A stretch of DNA of 64,000 bases from Streptomyces actuosus (GTDB lineage: Bacteria > Actinomycetota > Actinomycetes > Streptomycetales > Streptomycetaceae), in the NCBI RefSeq assembly GCF_016921115.1, contig NZ_JAFFZS010000020.1, positions 60,560 to 124,559 of the forward strand, written 5' to 3'. This document shows positions 28,092-35,956 of this stretch, in pieces. Each line of letters begins with the position of its first letter. The stretch's first letter is position 1. The translations under genes were made by a program, and so were the position numbers. A model generated the notes under the pieces. It had not been told where the DNA came from and ran no database searches. It saw nothing but the letters and a program-made list of their open reading frames with translations.

Positions 28092-28880
28092 ATGGCAGTG
28101 GTCCGGGCCGGAGGCGTGCGGATCGCCTACACGCGCACAGGCCGCGGGCCGGCGCTGGTACTCGTGCACGGAGCCGGCCTGGACGGCCGGATGTGGCAGC
28201 CGCAGGGGGAGGATCTGGCCGACGCGTTCACCGTCGTCGCCTGGGACGAACCCGGCTCCGGACGGTCCGGCGACCTGCCGCCCGGCTTCGGGCTCCCGGA
28301 CTTCGCCCACTGCCTCGCCGCCGTGATCGAGGACGTGGGCCTCGGCCCCGCCCACGTCGCCGGACTGTCGTGGGGCGGGACGGTCGTCCTCGAGTTGTAC
28401 CGGCAGCGCCCGGACCTGGTCAGGACGCTGCTGCTGGTGGACACGTACGCCGGCTGGAAGGGCTCCCTGCCTCCGGAGGAGGTCGCGGCCCGCGTCGAGG
28501 GAGCGAAGCGGATGCTCGCGGTCCCGCGTGAGGAGTTCGACCCGACCCTGCCGGGGCTGTTCGCCGGCGATCCGCCCGCGCCGTACGTGCCGCTGCTGGA
28601 GGCCATGGGCCGGGACGTCCGACCGGAGACGATGCGGGCGCAGCTGTTCCTGATGGCCGAGGCCGACGAGACGGACCTGCTGCCCCGCATCGAGGTGCCG
28701 ACCCTCCTGCTGTGGGGCGAGCACGACGCGCGCTCACCGCTGAGCGTCGCCCGCGCCTTCCGGGAGGCGATCCCGCACGCCGAACTGGCCGTGATCCCCG
28801 GCGCGGGCCACATCAGCAACCTGGAGGCACCCGAGCTCTTCCAGCAGACGATCCGCACCTTCTGCCACGCCCACCCCTAG
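28092..28880 (+). CDS. Alpha/beta hydrolase
   Basis: This 262-residue protein has the alpha/beta-hydrolase core: oxyanion motif Leu-Val-His-Gly-Ala-Gly near residue 25, nucleophile elbow Gly-Leu-Ser-Trp-Gly-Gly near 97, acid Asp in Gly-Glu-His-Asp near 217 and catalytic His in Gly-Ala-Gly-His near 243. It has a short helical cap (about 120-190) and no signal peptide. The substrate is unknown. A TAGCCT hexamer seven bases before the ATG suggests a leaderless mRNA. It is the last core-type gene before the accessory island. Confidence 0.88.
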   Translation: MAVVRAGGVRIAYTRTGRGPALVLVHGAGLDGRMWQPQGEDLADAFTVVAWDEPGSGRSGDLPPGFGLPDFAHCLAAVIEDVGLGPAHVAGLSWGGTVVLELYRQRPDLVRTLLLVDTYAGWKGSLPPEEVAARVEGAKRMLAVPREEFDPTLPGLFAGDPPAPYVPLLEAMGRDVRPETMRAQLFLMAEADETDLLPRIEVPTLLLWGEHDARSPLSVARAFREAIPHAELAVIPGAGHISNLEAPELFQQTIRTFCHAHP

Positions 28881-29299
28881 GCCCCCCTAGGCCCCCTGGG
28901 CCCGTACCGGCCCGGCCACCCCGACGCCGCGGGGAGGGGAGCCGCCCTCGTCTCCCTACGGCGCTGCAGCCGCACGACCCCCTCCCGGCCGAGCCGGACC
29001 TGGCCGACCGCGCTGCGCTTCCTCACCGGGCGCCCGGGCGAGCACCTTCGAGAAGGGGTGAGTGCCGGCAGCCTGGACGACGAAGGCCAAGGAAACGTCG
29101 AGCACGCTGCCCCGGACTTGCACGCGCCTTCAGAGGTCCTGACAAAGGCGTTGGACGTGGCGGTGCGTGATGAGGCAGGTGGCGAGGTCGAGAAGAAGCC
29201 TCGTGGCGCGTGGGGGGCGTGGTCATGCCGGGCATCTTCCCGCCACGACCGCGAACTCCCACTCTCGTTCGGCCAGTCACGACTCAGCACGGGCCCGGG
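28881..29299. other. Left boundary spacer of the accessory island
   Basis: These 419 bases lack a convincing gene. They contain one copy of a 72-bp repeat (29059-29130). Just before it the frame reads ...Glu-Lys-Gly-stop, which mirrors the Arg-Lys-Gly-stop that ends the immunity gene at the second copy, so a relic 3' gene end is possible. Confidence 0.5.
29059..29130 (+). repeat. 72-bp dispersed repeat, copy A
   Basis: It matches 40643-40714 at 66 of 72 positions with no gap. Both copies begin with TGAGTGCCG and end with CACGCGCCTT, and the similarity stops on both sides. Confidence 0.9.
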
Positions 29300-30484
29300 T
29301 CAGAAGCCTCCGTTGTCCAGGCCCCACCAACTGGCGTTGTTCCACTCGCCCGGCCGTAGACCGCCGGTACCCAGTCCCTGGTACTGGACCAGCCAGTCGC
29401 CGCTCTTCGCGAGAAGGTCCCCGTGGCCGTCGGCCGACCAATCGCCGACGGCCGTGAGGGAACTCATGGCGTTCCAGCCACCCGTACCGATCAGCACTCG
29501 GGAGCCGAGATACCCAGCCTTGCCGGGGTAGAGCCACAGCTTCCCGGTGGACTTCTCCACGGCGACAAGGTCGGCACGCCCGTCACTGTTCATGTCGCCT
29601 GCCCCGACCAGGGCCCGCATGCCGTTCCAGCCGCCGGTGCCGATGAGCTTGCGCGCGCCGAGACCCCCGGCACTGGTCCCTGGGTAGAGCCACAGCTTCC
29701 CGGTGGACTTCTCCACGGCGACGAGGTCGGCTCGGCCGTCCCCTGAGAGGTCACCGAACGCGGTGACCTCCGACATGCCGTTCCAGCCACCGGTGCCGAC
29801 GAGCTTGCGGGAACCGAGGCCTCCGGTGCCCGTGCCGGGGTAGAGCCACAGCTTCCCCGTCGACGCCTCGCGGGCGATCACGTCCTCGCGGCCGTCGCGG
29901 CTGAAGTCACCGTGCCGGGTGAGGGCGTTCATCGCGTTCCAGCCGCCGGTACCGACCAGGCGGCCGGTGTTGTCACCGGGCAGGAACCACAGGCGCCCGG
30001 CTCTGTCGCGGACCAGCATGTCCGATCTCCGGTCGGCGTTCATGTCACCGAAGCCGGACAGCTTGGGCACGGTCGGCGCGTACCAGTACGGGTAGGCGGG
30101 TCCTTCGCATTCCCGAACGGTACGGACCAACTTCAGCGAGCTGGCGTAGGGATCCATGCTGGTGGCGTAGGTCTCTCGCGGCTCGTAGGTGCTGTAACCC
30201 CTCGCCAGACCGTAGTTGGCATCGTCGTAGAGGCAGGTGGTCAGGGACGTGCGGTTGATGACCGTGTTGAAGCTGTTGTCCCACGTGCCCAGCGTCGCCT
30301 TGCTCGCGTTCGTCTTGAACATCGAGCCCGTGCCGTCACCGGTCCTCCACGCACAGAAGTACCCCGACGGGCAGTCGCTGACCGCGGCCTGCGCGGGCGC
30401 CGCACCCGCGCCGAGCAGCCCGAGCGAGGTGAGCCCCAGCGTCGTGGCCAGGGCGGCCGCGCGCCGAAGCAGTGATATACGCAT
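29300..30484 (-). CDS. Secreted protein with inhibitor-I36-like domain and FG-GAP/VCBS repeats
   Basis: This 394-residue protein begins with a clear Sec signal peptide (basic start, hydrophobic core, Ala-Gln-Ala cleavage near residue 33). Residues about 37-110 resemble the peptidase inhibitor I36/crystallin-like domain (Cys-Pro-Ser-Gly-Tyr-Phe-Cys-Ala-Trp and Cys-Leu-Tyr-Asp-Asp). The rest is five FG-GAP/VCBS-like repeats of about 48 residues, each with Gly-Asp-x-Asn/Ser-x-Asp-Gly-Arg-x-Asp calcium-loop motifs and Gly-Thr-Gly-Gly-Trp-Asn. Two middle repeats are nearly identical, a sign of recent duplication. A strong GGGAGG lies before the ATG. It is probably an extracellular, Ca2+-stabilised propeller; the target is unknown. 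Confidence 0.85.
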   Translation of the reverse strand: MRISLLRRAAALATTLGLTSLGLLGAGAAPAQAAVSDCPSGYFCAWRTGDGTGSMFKTNASKATLGTWDNSFNTVINRTSLTTCLYDDANYGLARGYSTYEPRETYATSMDPYASSLKLVRTVRECEGPAYPYWYAPTVPKLSGFGDMNADRRSDMLVRDRAGRLWFLPGDNTGRLVGTGGWNAMNALTRHGDFSRDGREDVIAREASTGKLWLYPGTGTGGLGSRKLVGTGGWNGMSEVTAFGDLSGDGRADLVAVEKSTGKLWLYPGTSAGGLGARKLIGTGGWNGMRALVGAGDMNSDGRADLVAVEKSTGKLWLYPGKAGYLGSRVLIGTGGWNAMSSLTAVGDWSADGHGDLLAKSGDWLVQYQGLGTGGLRPGEWNNASWWGLDNGGF

Positions 30485-30641
30485 GTCCTTCCCTCCCTAT
30501 GACGACGCGGAGAGATACTCGACGCGCCGCGGAAGCGAAGATATACCGCCGCTCGAACCAGGCCATCAGAGGGCGGCGGGGCTGCTGAGGCCCATGTGGC
30601 TGCTGATGCCGGCGGCCAGGTGAGATCGGCATCGTCAGGTG

Positions 30642-30761
30642 ATGGTGTCCCGGAACAGCCCCACGGTGGGGAAGACTTCGGAGGAGGAGCGCGAGGCGGT
30701 CGACCTGGTCCTCAAGCAGATGGAGATCGTGGCCGCCCTGTGGGCGCCCGCGGCGAAGTAA
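30642..30761 (+). other. Short ORF, possible gene remnant
   Basis: A 39-codon frame (ATG 30642, TAA 30759-30761) encodes a helical, charged peptide containing Glu-Glu-Glu-Arg-Glu-Ala-Val-Asp-Leu-Val-Leu. It looks protein-like, but there is no good ribosome site and a stop lies shortly upstream. It may be the 3' relic of a larger gene, as are several other pieces in this island. Confidence 0.25.
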
Positions 30762-30803
30762 CGGTAGTGCGACGGGGGCGGGGTTCCCTGGGGCGGGTGA
30801 CGA

Positions 30804-31142
30804 TCACGCCAGCCCCATGATCACGCGAACGCACTCCTCCACACGCCGCATCTCGCTCGGATCCAGCAGGCCGAGACGCCGCCGGAGCCTTGGTTTGTCC
30901 ACGGTGTGCAGGTCGGTGCAGTTCACGTAGGACTCGTCGTACTTGGTCACCCCGCAGTCGGAGCCGACCGGGACATGGGTGGAGGCAGGCCCGGGTGTCC
31001 CTGTGATCACGGCGACAGTCACTGCCGACAGTGGTTCGGCAACGCGATTGACCGTGAGAACGACCACGGGATGCGGCCCGATGGGGTTGGGCAGGGCGCA
31101 ACCCCAGACCTCGCCGCGCAGCGCCGAGCCGGTGTTCACCAT
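30804..31142 (-). CDS. MazF/PemK-type toxin
   Basis: This 112-residue protein shows the MazF-like start Arg-Gly-Glu-Val-Trp, then Pro-His-Pro-Val-Val-Val-Leu-Thr and a Val-Ile-Thr-Gly-Thr-Pro strand, as in the PemK/MazF ribonuclease fold. The C-terminal part has Val-Asp-Lys-Pro-Arg-Leu followed by a helix. Family members cleave mRNA at short sequences. Its GTG start overlaps the antitoxin stop by seven bases, the usual coupled order with the antitoxin first. Cleavage specificity cannot be read from the sequence. Confidence 0.8.
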   Translation of the reverse strand: MVNTGSALRGEVWGCALPNPIGPHPVVVLTVNRVAEPLSAVTVAVITGTPGPASTHVPVGSDCGVTKYDESYVNCTDLHTVDKPRLRRRLGLLDPSEMRRVEECVRVIMGLA

Positions 31143-31504
31143 TCGATCTCGTCGGCTGCGGCCAGCTCATCTTCGGTCGAGGGCAGAACGCCTTCGGGTG
31201 TCGGAGCCTGGCCACCCTTGTAGAAGTCGCGGATCTCCTGAGCTGCGGCAACCTCGGTGGCCTCGCGAGAAAGCAGGCGAAGCCCCTCGCGCAAGGCGTC
31301 GGAGAGCGAGTGCAGCTTGAGGGTCTGCATCACTCGCTGCAGATCCGCCAGTTCGTCCGGACGCAGCCGCACCTGAGCCACGCTTGTCGTACCGCTGCCG
31401 GCTTGCTTCTGACGGGTGCCTGAAGTCCGGGCTGTCGTGGTCGAGGTGCGCTTCTTGGCCTTGGTACCTGAGACGTGGCTCTTCTGCTCCGTCTTCGGGG
31501 GCAC
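31136..31504 (-). CDS. Antitoxin of the MazF-type toxin (ribbon-helix-helix-like)
   Basis: This 122-residue protein has a Lys/Thr/Ser-rich N-terminal 40 residues, then a region like a ribbon-helix-helix (Val-Arg-Leu-Arg-Pro-Asp-Glu-Leu-Ala-Asp-Leu-Gln...Leu-Ser-Asp-Ala-Leu-Arg-Glu-Gly-Leu) and an acidic C-terminal tail ending Ala-Asp-Glu-Ile-Glu-Trp, which is probably the part that binds the toxin. The GTG start has GGGAGG five bases upstream. A 26-bp palindrome 18 bases before the start is the probable autoregulatory operator. The basic N-terminal extension is longer than usual. Confidence 0.75.
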   Translation of the reverse strand: MPPKTEQKSHVSGTKAKKRTSTTTARTSGTRQKQAGSGTTSVAQVRLRPDELADLQRVMQTLKLHSLSDALREGLRLLSREATEVAAAQEIRDFYKGGQAPTPEGVLPSTEDELAAADEIEW

Positions 31505-31521
31505 TCCTACCTCCCTTCTCC

Positions 31522-31547
31522 GGGTGTATGACAATTGTCGTACACCC
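31522..31547 (-). promoter_or_regulatory. 26-bp near-perfect palindrome, probable toxin-antitoxin operator
   Basis: The sequence GGGTGTAYGACAATTGTCRTACACCC has two-fold symmetry around 31534/31535 with one mismatched pair. It lies 18 bases upstream of the antitoxin start. On the minus strand TGACAC (-35-like) is 17 bases from TCATAC (-10-like), the latter inside the palindrome, so binding there would block RNA polymerase. Confidence 0.7.
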
Positions 31548-31593
31548 AGTGTCATTCTCGTGTCCCTTCTGGTCAAGCGCCCTGACCGCCGCC

Positions 31594-32508
31594 TCACGCG
31601 ACGGCAGGGAGGCGTCCCTCACGCCGTCGGCAGTCACGGCAGCGGCCGGGTTGCGCCGAGCGGAATCCCCGGTCGCAGCCGTCGCAGTTCCGCAGGGGCA
31701 CGGCGGCCGGGCCTGCCGGGTGTTCCGCGCCTCTCGGCGGTGCGGACAGGGGGGTCTCTTTGAGCCGGTAGGCGAGGATGCCGACCGGGCGGGTCAGGAA
31801 GTGGTCCGGGAGCCGTGCGGTGAGGTGGTCGGTGATCTGGGTGGGCAGGAGGCCCGCCGCGAGCCATCGGGTGACGGCCGGGGCGAGGCGGGCGGCTTCC
31901 TGTTCGGAGAGGATCAGGCGGGGGTCGATCCGGCGCAGGTTGGCGAGGACGGCGATGGCCTTGGGGTCGGCGTCGGCGAGCGGAACGGCGACCGGCGTCT
32001 GCGTCTCGGCCGGGGCGGGCGCCGGCGCCGCTTCCGGTACGGCCGCCGACGGGGGCGTGACCGCCGCAGTGCCGGGTCGCTTCCGGGGCCGACGCGGTCG
32101 GGGAGGCTCGGGCGGGCCGTCCGGATCGGGCTCGGGGTCGGGCTCGGGCTCGGGAGCGCCGTCGGGGACGTCGTAGAAGTACGTGCGGGTACGGACCTGC
32201 CCCGTGGGTGTCCGCTCGCGGCGGCGTTCCAGGTATCCGGCCTCTTCGAGTTCCCTGAGGGCCCGGGAGATGAGGATCTCGCCCTCGGCGAAGTGGTCGC
32301 ACAGGGCGGTGATGGTCACGGGGGTGCCGTCGGGCAGGGAGAGGATGTAGGCCGCGACGCCGACCGTGACGGCGCTGCCGCGTCGTTGCGCGAGGGCGTT
32401 GGAGATCACGGTGAAGTCGGCCGTCAGCCGGGTGCGGACGTGGATCACGCCGGAGGTCGGAGCTCCGGCGGCAGCGCGCAGGGGCGCGTTAGACTGCGGG
32501 TCAGCCAT
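31594..32508 (-). CDS. Helix-turn-helix protein with C-terminal zinc-ribbon-like motif
   Basis: This 304-residue protein has an N-terminal winged-helix region (about 30-115) with Val-Thr-Ile-Thr-Ala-Leu-Cys-Asp-His-Phe and Ile-Ser-Arg-Ala-Leu-Arg-Glu-Leu-Glu-Glu-Ala-Gly-Tyr-Leu, as in MarR/GntR-like regulators. A Pro/Glu/Asp-rich linker (about 118-175) follows, then a helical domain (about 180-265) and a C-terminal Cys-x2-Cys...Cys-x2-Cys cluster (about 275-293) that could hold zinc. Similar proteins are common in Streptomyces, often many per genome, with unknown targets. No partner gene is evident. Confidence 0.75.
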   Translation of the reverse strand: MADPQSNAPLRAAAGAPTSGVIHVRTRLTADFTVISNALAQRRGSAVTVGVAAYILSLPDGTPVTITALCDHFAEGEILISRALRELEEAGYLERRRERTPTGQVRTRTYFYDVPDGAPEPEPDPEPDPDGPPEPPRPRRPRKRPGTAAVTPPSAAVPEAAPAPAPAETQTPVAVPLADADPKAIAVLANLRRIDPRLILSEQEAARLAPAVTRWLAAGLLPTQITDHLTARLPDHFLTRPVGILAYRLKETPLSAPPRGAEHPAGPAAVPLRNCDGCDRGFRSAQPGRCRDCRRREGRLPAVA

Positions 32509-32791
32509 CGGGAAGCGTGCTTCTTCCTGATCGGTCAGGCCCTCGATCGGGACGGCAATCCCGGCCGGGGGCCGAAGTCTGTGTGCGGTTGTCGCGGCGA
32601 ACGTAACCGCCCGTATCCCGCACCTGCAAGCCGGTCACCCGGACGAGTGACGCGGGCCGTCCGCCCGGGTAGGGCGGGCGGGCGGGTGGTTCTTTCCCCC
32701 GGTTCTTTGGGGAGGTCAGCGGCCTGCCGGGCCCTCGCGGACAGGGGTCCGGTGAGCCCGACGCGCGGACGGCGACCAGAGCCCGGCGGGC

Positions 32792-33013
32792 TCAGCGACG
32801 GTGCCCCTCGGCCTTCAACTCTCCTATGAAAGCCGCCCAGGAGGCGGCCTCGAAGTACAGCGCCGGACCGTGCGGAACCTTGCTGTCACGGACGGGGACG
32901 ACGGCCTCCTGGAATCCGTCGGCCACCTCCACGCAGTTGCCACCCTCCTGATTGCTGTAACTGCTCCTGCGCCAGACGGCGCCGTTCAGTTCGGGACGGG
33001 AGATTCGAGCCAT
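32792..33013 (-). CDS. DUF397 domain protein
   Basis: This 73-residue protein has the DUF397 core: Trp-Arg-Arg-Ser-Ser-Tyr-Ser-Asn, Asn-Cys-Val-Glu-Val-Ala, Val-Arg-Asp-Ser-Lys and Trp-Ala-Ala-Phe-Ile. These small proteins are normally encoded after an XRE/DUF5753 regulator and modulate it (BldB/AbaA-like systems). Here the neighbouring regulator has lost its DNA-binding domain. Confidence 0.88.
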   Translation of the reverse strand: MARISRPELNGAVWRRSSYSNQEGGNCVEVADGFQEAVVPVRDSKVPHGPALYFEAASWAAFIGELKAEGHRR

Positions 33014-33680
33014 GGCGGTTGTCCTCCAGCACGGATCGGATCATGTCGAGTGACATGAGCGGGGGCAGAGCTTCCGCCCGCAGCCGACCGTAGGCCAGTG
33101 AGAAGCCCCTGACCTCGTCCGGATCCTCGATGAGTTGGCCGTAGTGCGCGCCCTCGGTGTAGGCGATCTCCGAGTCGTCCGGCATGGTGAGAACGGTGAG
33201 CGAGCCGCCCATCACATCGTGCTCACCCTGATCGAACGGCAGTACCTGCACTGTGACATGACGATCCGCCCCAGTCGCCAGCAGGCGTCCCAACTGCTCG
33301 CGCATCACCGCCTGGTCCGGACGCTTGAGCACCGCCTCGTCGAGGACCACCCACAGCTCGGGCCGGTCGGGCATACGAAGGCGCTCCTGCCGCCCCATGC
33401 GAACGGCGACCCGCTCCGCCAACTGCTCTTCGCTGCCGAGCGTCCGGCCGACGCTCAGCACGGCCCGCGCGTACGGTTCGGTCTGCAACAAGCCCGGCAC
33501 CACATGTGCCGCGTACTCACGGATGACCACCGCCCGCTCCGAGTACTCCATGAACTTCCGCGACCAGTCCGGAAACGCCTCCCGGTACACATACGGCCAC
33601 AGCTCCACCAGCAGGTCGTCCGCGCCCTCCTCCAGGGGCCGGGCGCCGCCTGAGCCGCCCACGCAGCCCTCCCCGACTTC
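32886..33680 (-). pseudogene. DUF5753 regulator fragment lacking its HTH domain
   Basis: From about 33640 down to 33010 the frame encodes a good DUF5753 domain: Phe-Pro-Asp-Trp-Ser-Arg-Lys-Phe, Val-Val-Pro-Gly-Leu-Leu-Gln-Thr-Glu-Pro-Tyr-Ala-Arg, Gln-Val-Leu-Pro-Phe and Met-Gly-Gly-Ser-Leu-Thr-Val-Leu. In intact family members an XRE helix-turn-helix of about 70 residues comes first; here the upstream sequence is Gly/Arg-rich and unrelated, so the 5' part has been lost. The frame also runs 128 bases into the DUF397 gene, giving an extra basic tail. The left edge given is the approximate point where homology stops. Confidence 0.65.
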
Positions 33681-33810
33681 CCGACCAGGAGCCGCCCCCT
33701 TGCACCGATCCACGCCCGCGCTCGTCCCCCCCCAGGCCGTCCGACGCCCCTCCGCCCCGCCTCTACCGCCCCGAGGAGTCGCCGACACCCTCGGATGCTC
33801 GGCCTGGTGA

Positions 33811-34080
33811 GTCAAGGACCGCGCGCGACGGCGCCTGATACCGCACACCCGGGTCGGCCGCGCCTACCGCTTCACCGCCGAGCACCTCCCCGAGATCATC
33901 CGCCTCTACGAGCAGCGGCCGGCCCAGCCCGCGCCGCCAGTCGCACGGGCGACCGAGCCGCTCTCCGAGCCCGGTACGCAGACCGGCTCCGCGCAACCTC
34001 GCCGCCCTGTCGTTGCTCCGACTACCCGCCTGCGGGCCCGCCCGCCGCGTCGACAGCAGCAGTACGGCACTGTCGCGTGA
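33811..34080 (+). pseudogene. 3' fragment of an excisionase gene
   Basis: After a stop at 33808-33810 the frame reads Arg-Arg-Leu-Ile-Pro-His-Thr-Arg-Val-Gly-Arg-Ala-Tyr-Arg-Phe-Thr-Ala-Glu-His-Leu, then a Pro/Arg-rich tail to the TGA at 34078-34080. This is the second half of the MerR-like DNA-binding fold of excisionases of Streptomyces integrative elements. The first helix and any start codon are missing. It lies 51 bases before the integrase remnant, the usual xis-int order. Confidence 0.6.
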
Positions 34081-34131
34081 CCCGATCGAACCTGCCGTAG
34101 ACGAGGACAAGGAAGAGGGGGACAGCGGAAC

Positions 34132-35179
34132 TTGGGTTTCGCGGAGAAGCGCGGAAACTACTGGCGTGGCCGGTACAAGGTCGCGCCCGGCAAGCACAAC
34201 ACGGTCGTCGACGAGAACGGCAAGGCGATCAGGTTCGCCACCAAGGGCGAGGCCCAACGGGCAGCGGCCGAGGCCGGGAACAAGTACCGTCGCGGCGACT
34301 GGCGCGACCCGGCCCTCGGCCAGGAGACCTTCGGTGAGTACGCGAACCGCTGGTACGAGGCCCAGGACCTGGCGGCCTCGACCATGCAGAACTACAAGCG
34401 CCACGACGACAGCTACCGCACCATCGACTCGATGGACTGCCTGTCCGCGCTGGTTGCCAACCACATCGCCCGCACGAAGCCCAAGCCGTGCCCCTGCCAC
34501 GGCAAGACCCACGTCTTCCGAGGACAGGGCGCGGCCCGTACCGGGGGCCACCAGGGCGCGAAGCTCGTCGACGTCGCCCGTCGTGCCGGCGTCTCGACCG
34601 GCACGGTGTCCAACGTCCTCAACCACCCCGAACGCGTCACCGAGGCCACGCGAGCGAAGGTCGAGCAGGCCATCGCGGACCTCCGGTTCGTCCGGGGCGG
34701 CGTCGTGCCAGAGCATGCCCCCCCACTGGCGCAGGAACGGTTTCGCGACCTGGCTGTTCACGCCGGCGGTCTCCGGCTGGTACCCGAAGAAGGCACCGCA
34801 GGAGCCACGGCCGGTACCCCTGCTCGGCGAGCCTTGGCCAGGCGTCCCGGCACGGGGACGGGGTGCAAGCGCACGAGCCGACGCCTGCTGGCTCCCGACA
34901 GCCAAGGGACTCACGCCCCACGGCCTTCGCCACACCCACCGGACGATGATGGAGGACCTGGGAACCGAGACGGTGCTCATGGACGAACGCATGGGTCACA
35001 TCGACGGCTCGGTCTCGGCGCGCTACGCCCACGTCACCCCGGGAATGCGACAGCGCCTCATGCTGGGGCTGACCGAGCAGTGGGAGGCGGCGCTCGACGT
35101 TCGCCTGACTCTCTGTCCGACGTCGCCAGTGCGTGTGCTGAACGATCTCTTGTGCGCCCGCGCGGCAGCCCTCTGGTAG
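34132..35179 (+). pseudogene. Tyrosine integrase pseudogene with internal deletion and frameshift
   Basis: A TTG start with a GGAAGAGGGG ribosome site begins a frame encoding the arm-binding domain (Gly-Asn-Tyr-Trp-Arg-Gly-Arg-Tyr...Thr-Phe-Gly-Glu-Tyr). At about 34400 it jumps from Asn-Tyr-Lys-Arg-His to Asp-Asp-Ser-Tyr-Arg-Thr-Ile-Asp, dropping most of the core-binding and first catalytic part. A LacI-like helix-turn-helix (34560-34690) follows. Near 34697 the frame shifts by one; the second frame then encodes Trp-Leu-Phe-Thr-Pro-Ala-Val-Ser-Gly-Trp-Tyr-Pro, the His-Gly-Leu-Arg-His-Thr-His box and Ala-Arg-Tyr-Ala-His-Val-Thr, which holds the nucleophile Tyr. The enzyme cannot be active. The LacI-like piece belongs to this integrase family rather than to a separate gene. 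Confidence 0.75.
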
Positions 35180-35590
35180 CTGTGCGGCACCTGTACCGGT
35201 GTGATGCTTGGTTGATTCGGGGCCTGCGTGACGTCGGTCTCCGAGATCCGGTGGTGGCCTTGGAGACCGACGTTGTCGTATGGGGTGGGCGCCGGTGTCG
35301 AGGAGTCCGGCCGGGTATGGGGAGGTTCCTACAGAAGGCGGTGCGGGCTGTTCGACGGCGAGCAAGTCGCCACACGCCTCCCGTCGTGGGACAGGCCGGC
35401 TCGGTTGCAGTACATAACCACCATGAGGCGAATGCTGGTGCCTGGTCGGACGAAGGCGATGAACTCGAACTCATCCACGGCGTGCCCGCTGCCGACACAT
35501 TACTTGCACGTGCCTTCAATATGACCTTTCCTTGGCCCTTCTCCCCTAGGGTCGGAAGCTGCAATCGCGAACCGGGGGGAGACGGCAGCG
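35180..35590. other. Intergenic region upstream of the toxin cassette
   Basis: These 411 bases contain a perfect 12-bp inverted repeat (35231-35242 and 35262-35273, 19-base loop) that could be a terminator or a mobile-element relic. The 3' part before 35591 carries the promoter of the WXG100-like/RHS operon; TAGGGT at 35549-35554 is a candidate -10. GC content is lower here than in the flanks. No gene is recognised. Confidence 0.45.
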
Positions 35591-35956
35591 ATGGGCGACG
35601 GCAAGGTCCCCGGCAAGGTCCTGGACATCAAGACCGCCGACATCAAGGCGGCGGCACCGGCCTTCCACCAGGGCGCCATCGATCTGAGCAAGGCCTTGAC
35701 CACCTTGGTCAAGACGCTGGACGGGCTCGGGGAGCCCTGGGGGCACGACAAGCAGGGCAACGAGTTCGGCAGTGCCTACAAGCCGCAGCAGAAGAAGATC
35801 GAGAGTGCGGCGGCCATCCTGGTGCTCGGCCTGACGAGCATTCACGAGGCCATGGTGGACATGGCCGACGGACATGTGGACCACGACGAGCTCGTCGCCG
35901 GCATGTTCACCGAGGTGAAGACCGGCGAGCAGAGCGGTGGTGGCGGTGAGCATTGA
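35591..35956 (+). CDS. WXG100-like (ESX/T7SS-type) small protein
   Basis: This 121-residue protein is helical with a central turn Glu-Pro-Trp-Gly-His-Asp-Lys-Gln-Gly-Asn-Glu-Phe, in the place of the Trp-x-Gly turn of WXG100 proteins (Trp50). Streptomyces RHS toxins are often preceded by such a gene, and the partner is thought to help export through a type VII-like route. A GGGGGGAG ribosome site lies nine bases before the ATG. It overlaps the RHS gene by 11 bases. No type VII ATPase (EccC) gene is in the window. Confidence 0.8.
   Translation: MGDGKVPGKVLDIKTADIKAAAPAFHQGAIDLSKALTTLVKTLDGLGEPWGHDKQGNEFGSAYKPQQKKIESAAAILVLGLTSIHEAMVDMADGHVDHDELVAGMFTEVKTGEQSGGGGEH

Noticed and set aside
28877..29290. 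A 137-codon minus-strand frame in the island's left spacer
   Set aside because: No ribosome site or recognisable domain; part of its apparent similarity to a frame at 40199-40765 comes from the shared 72-bp repeat.
34549..34700. A separate LacI-family regulator gene
   Set aside because: Only an HTH of about 45 residues is present, in frame with the integrase N-terminus and followed by integrase sequence; no ligand-binding domain follows.
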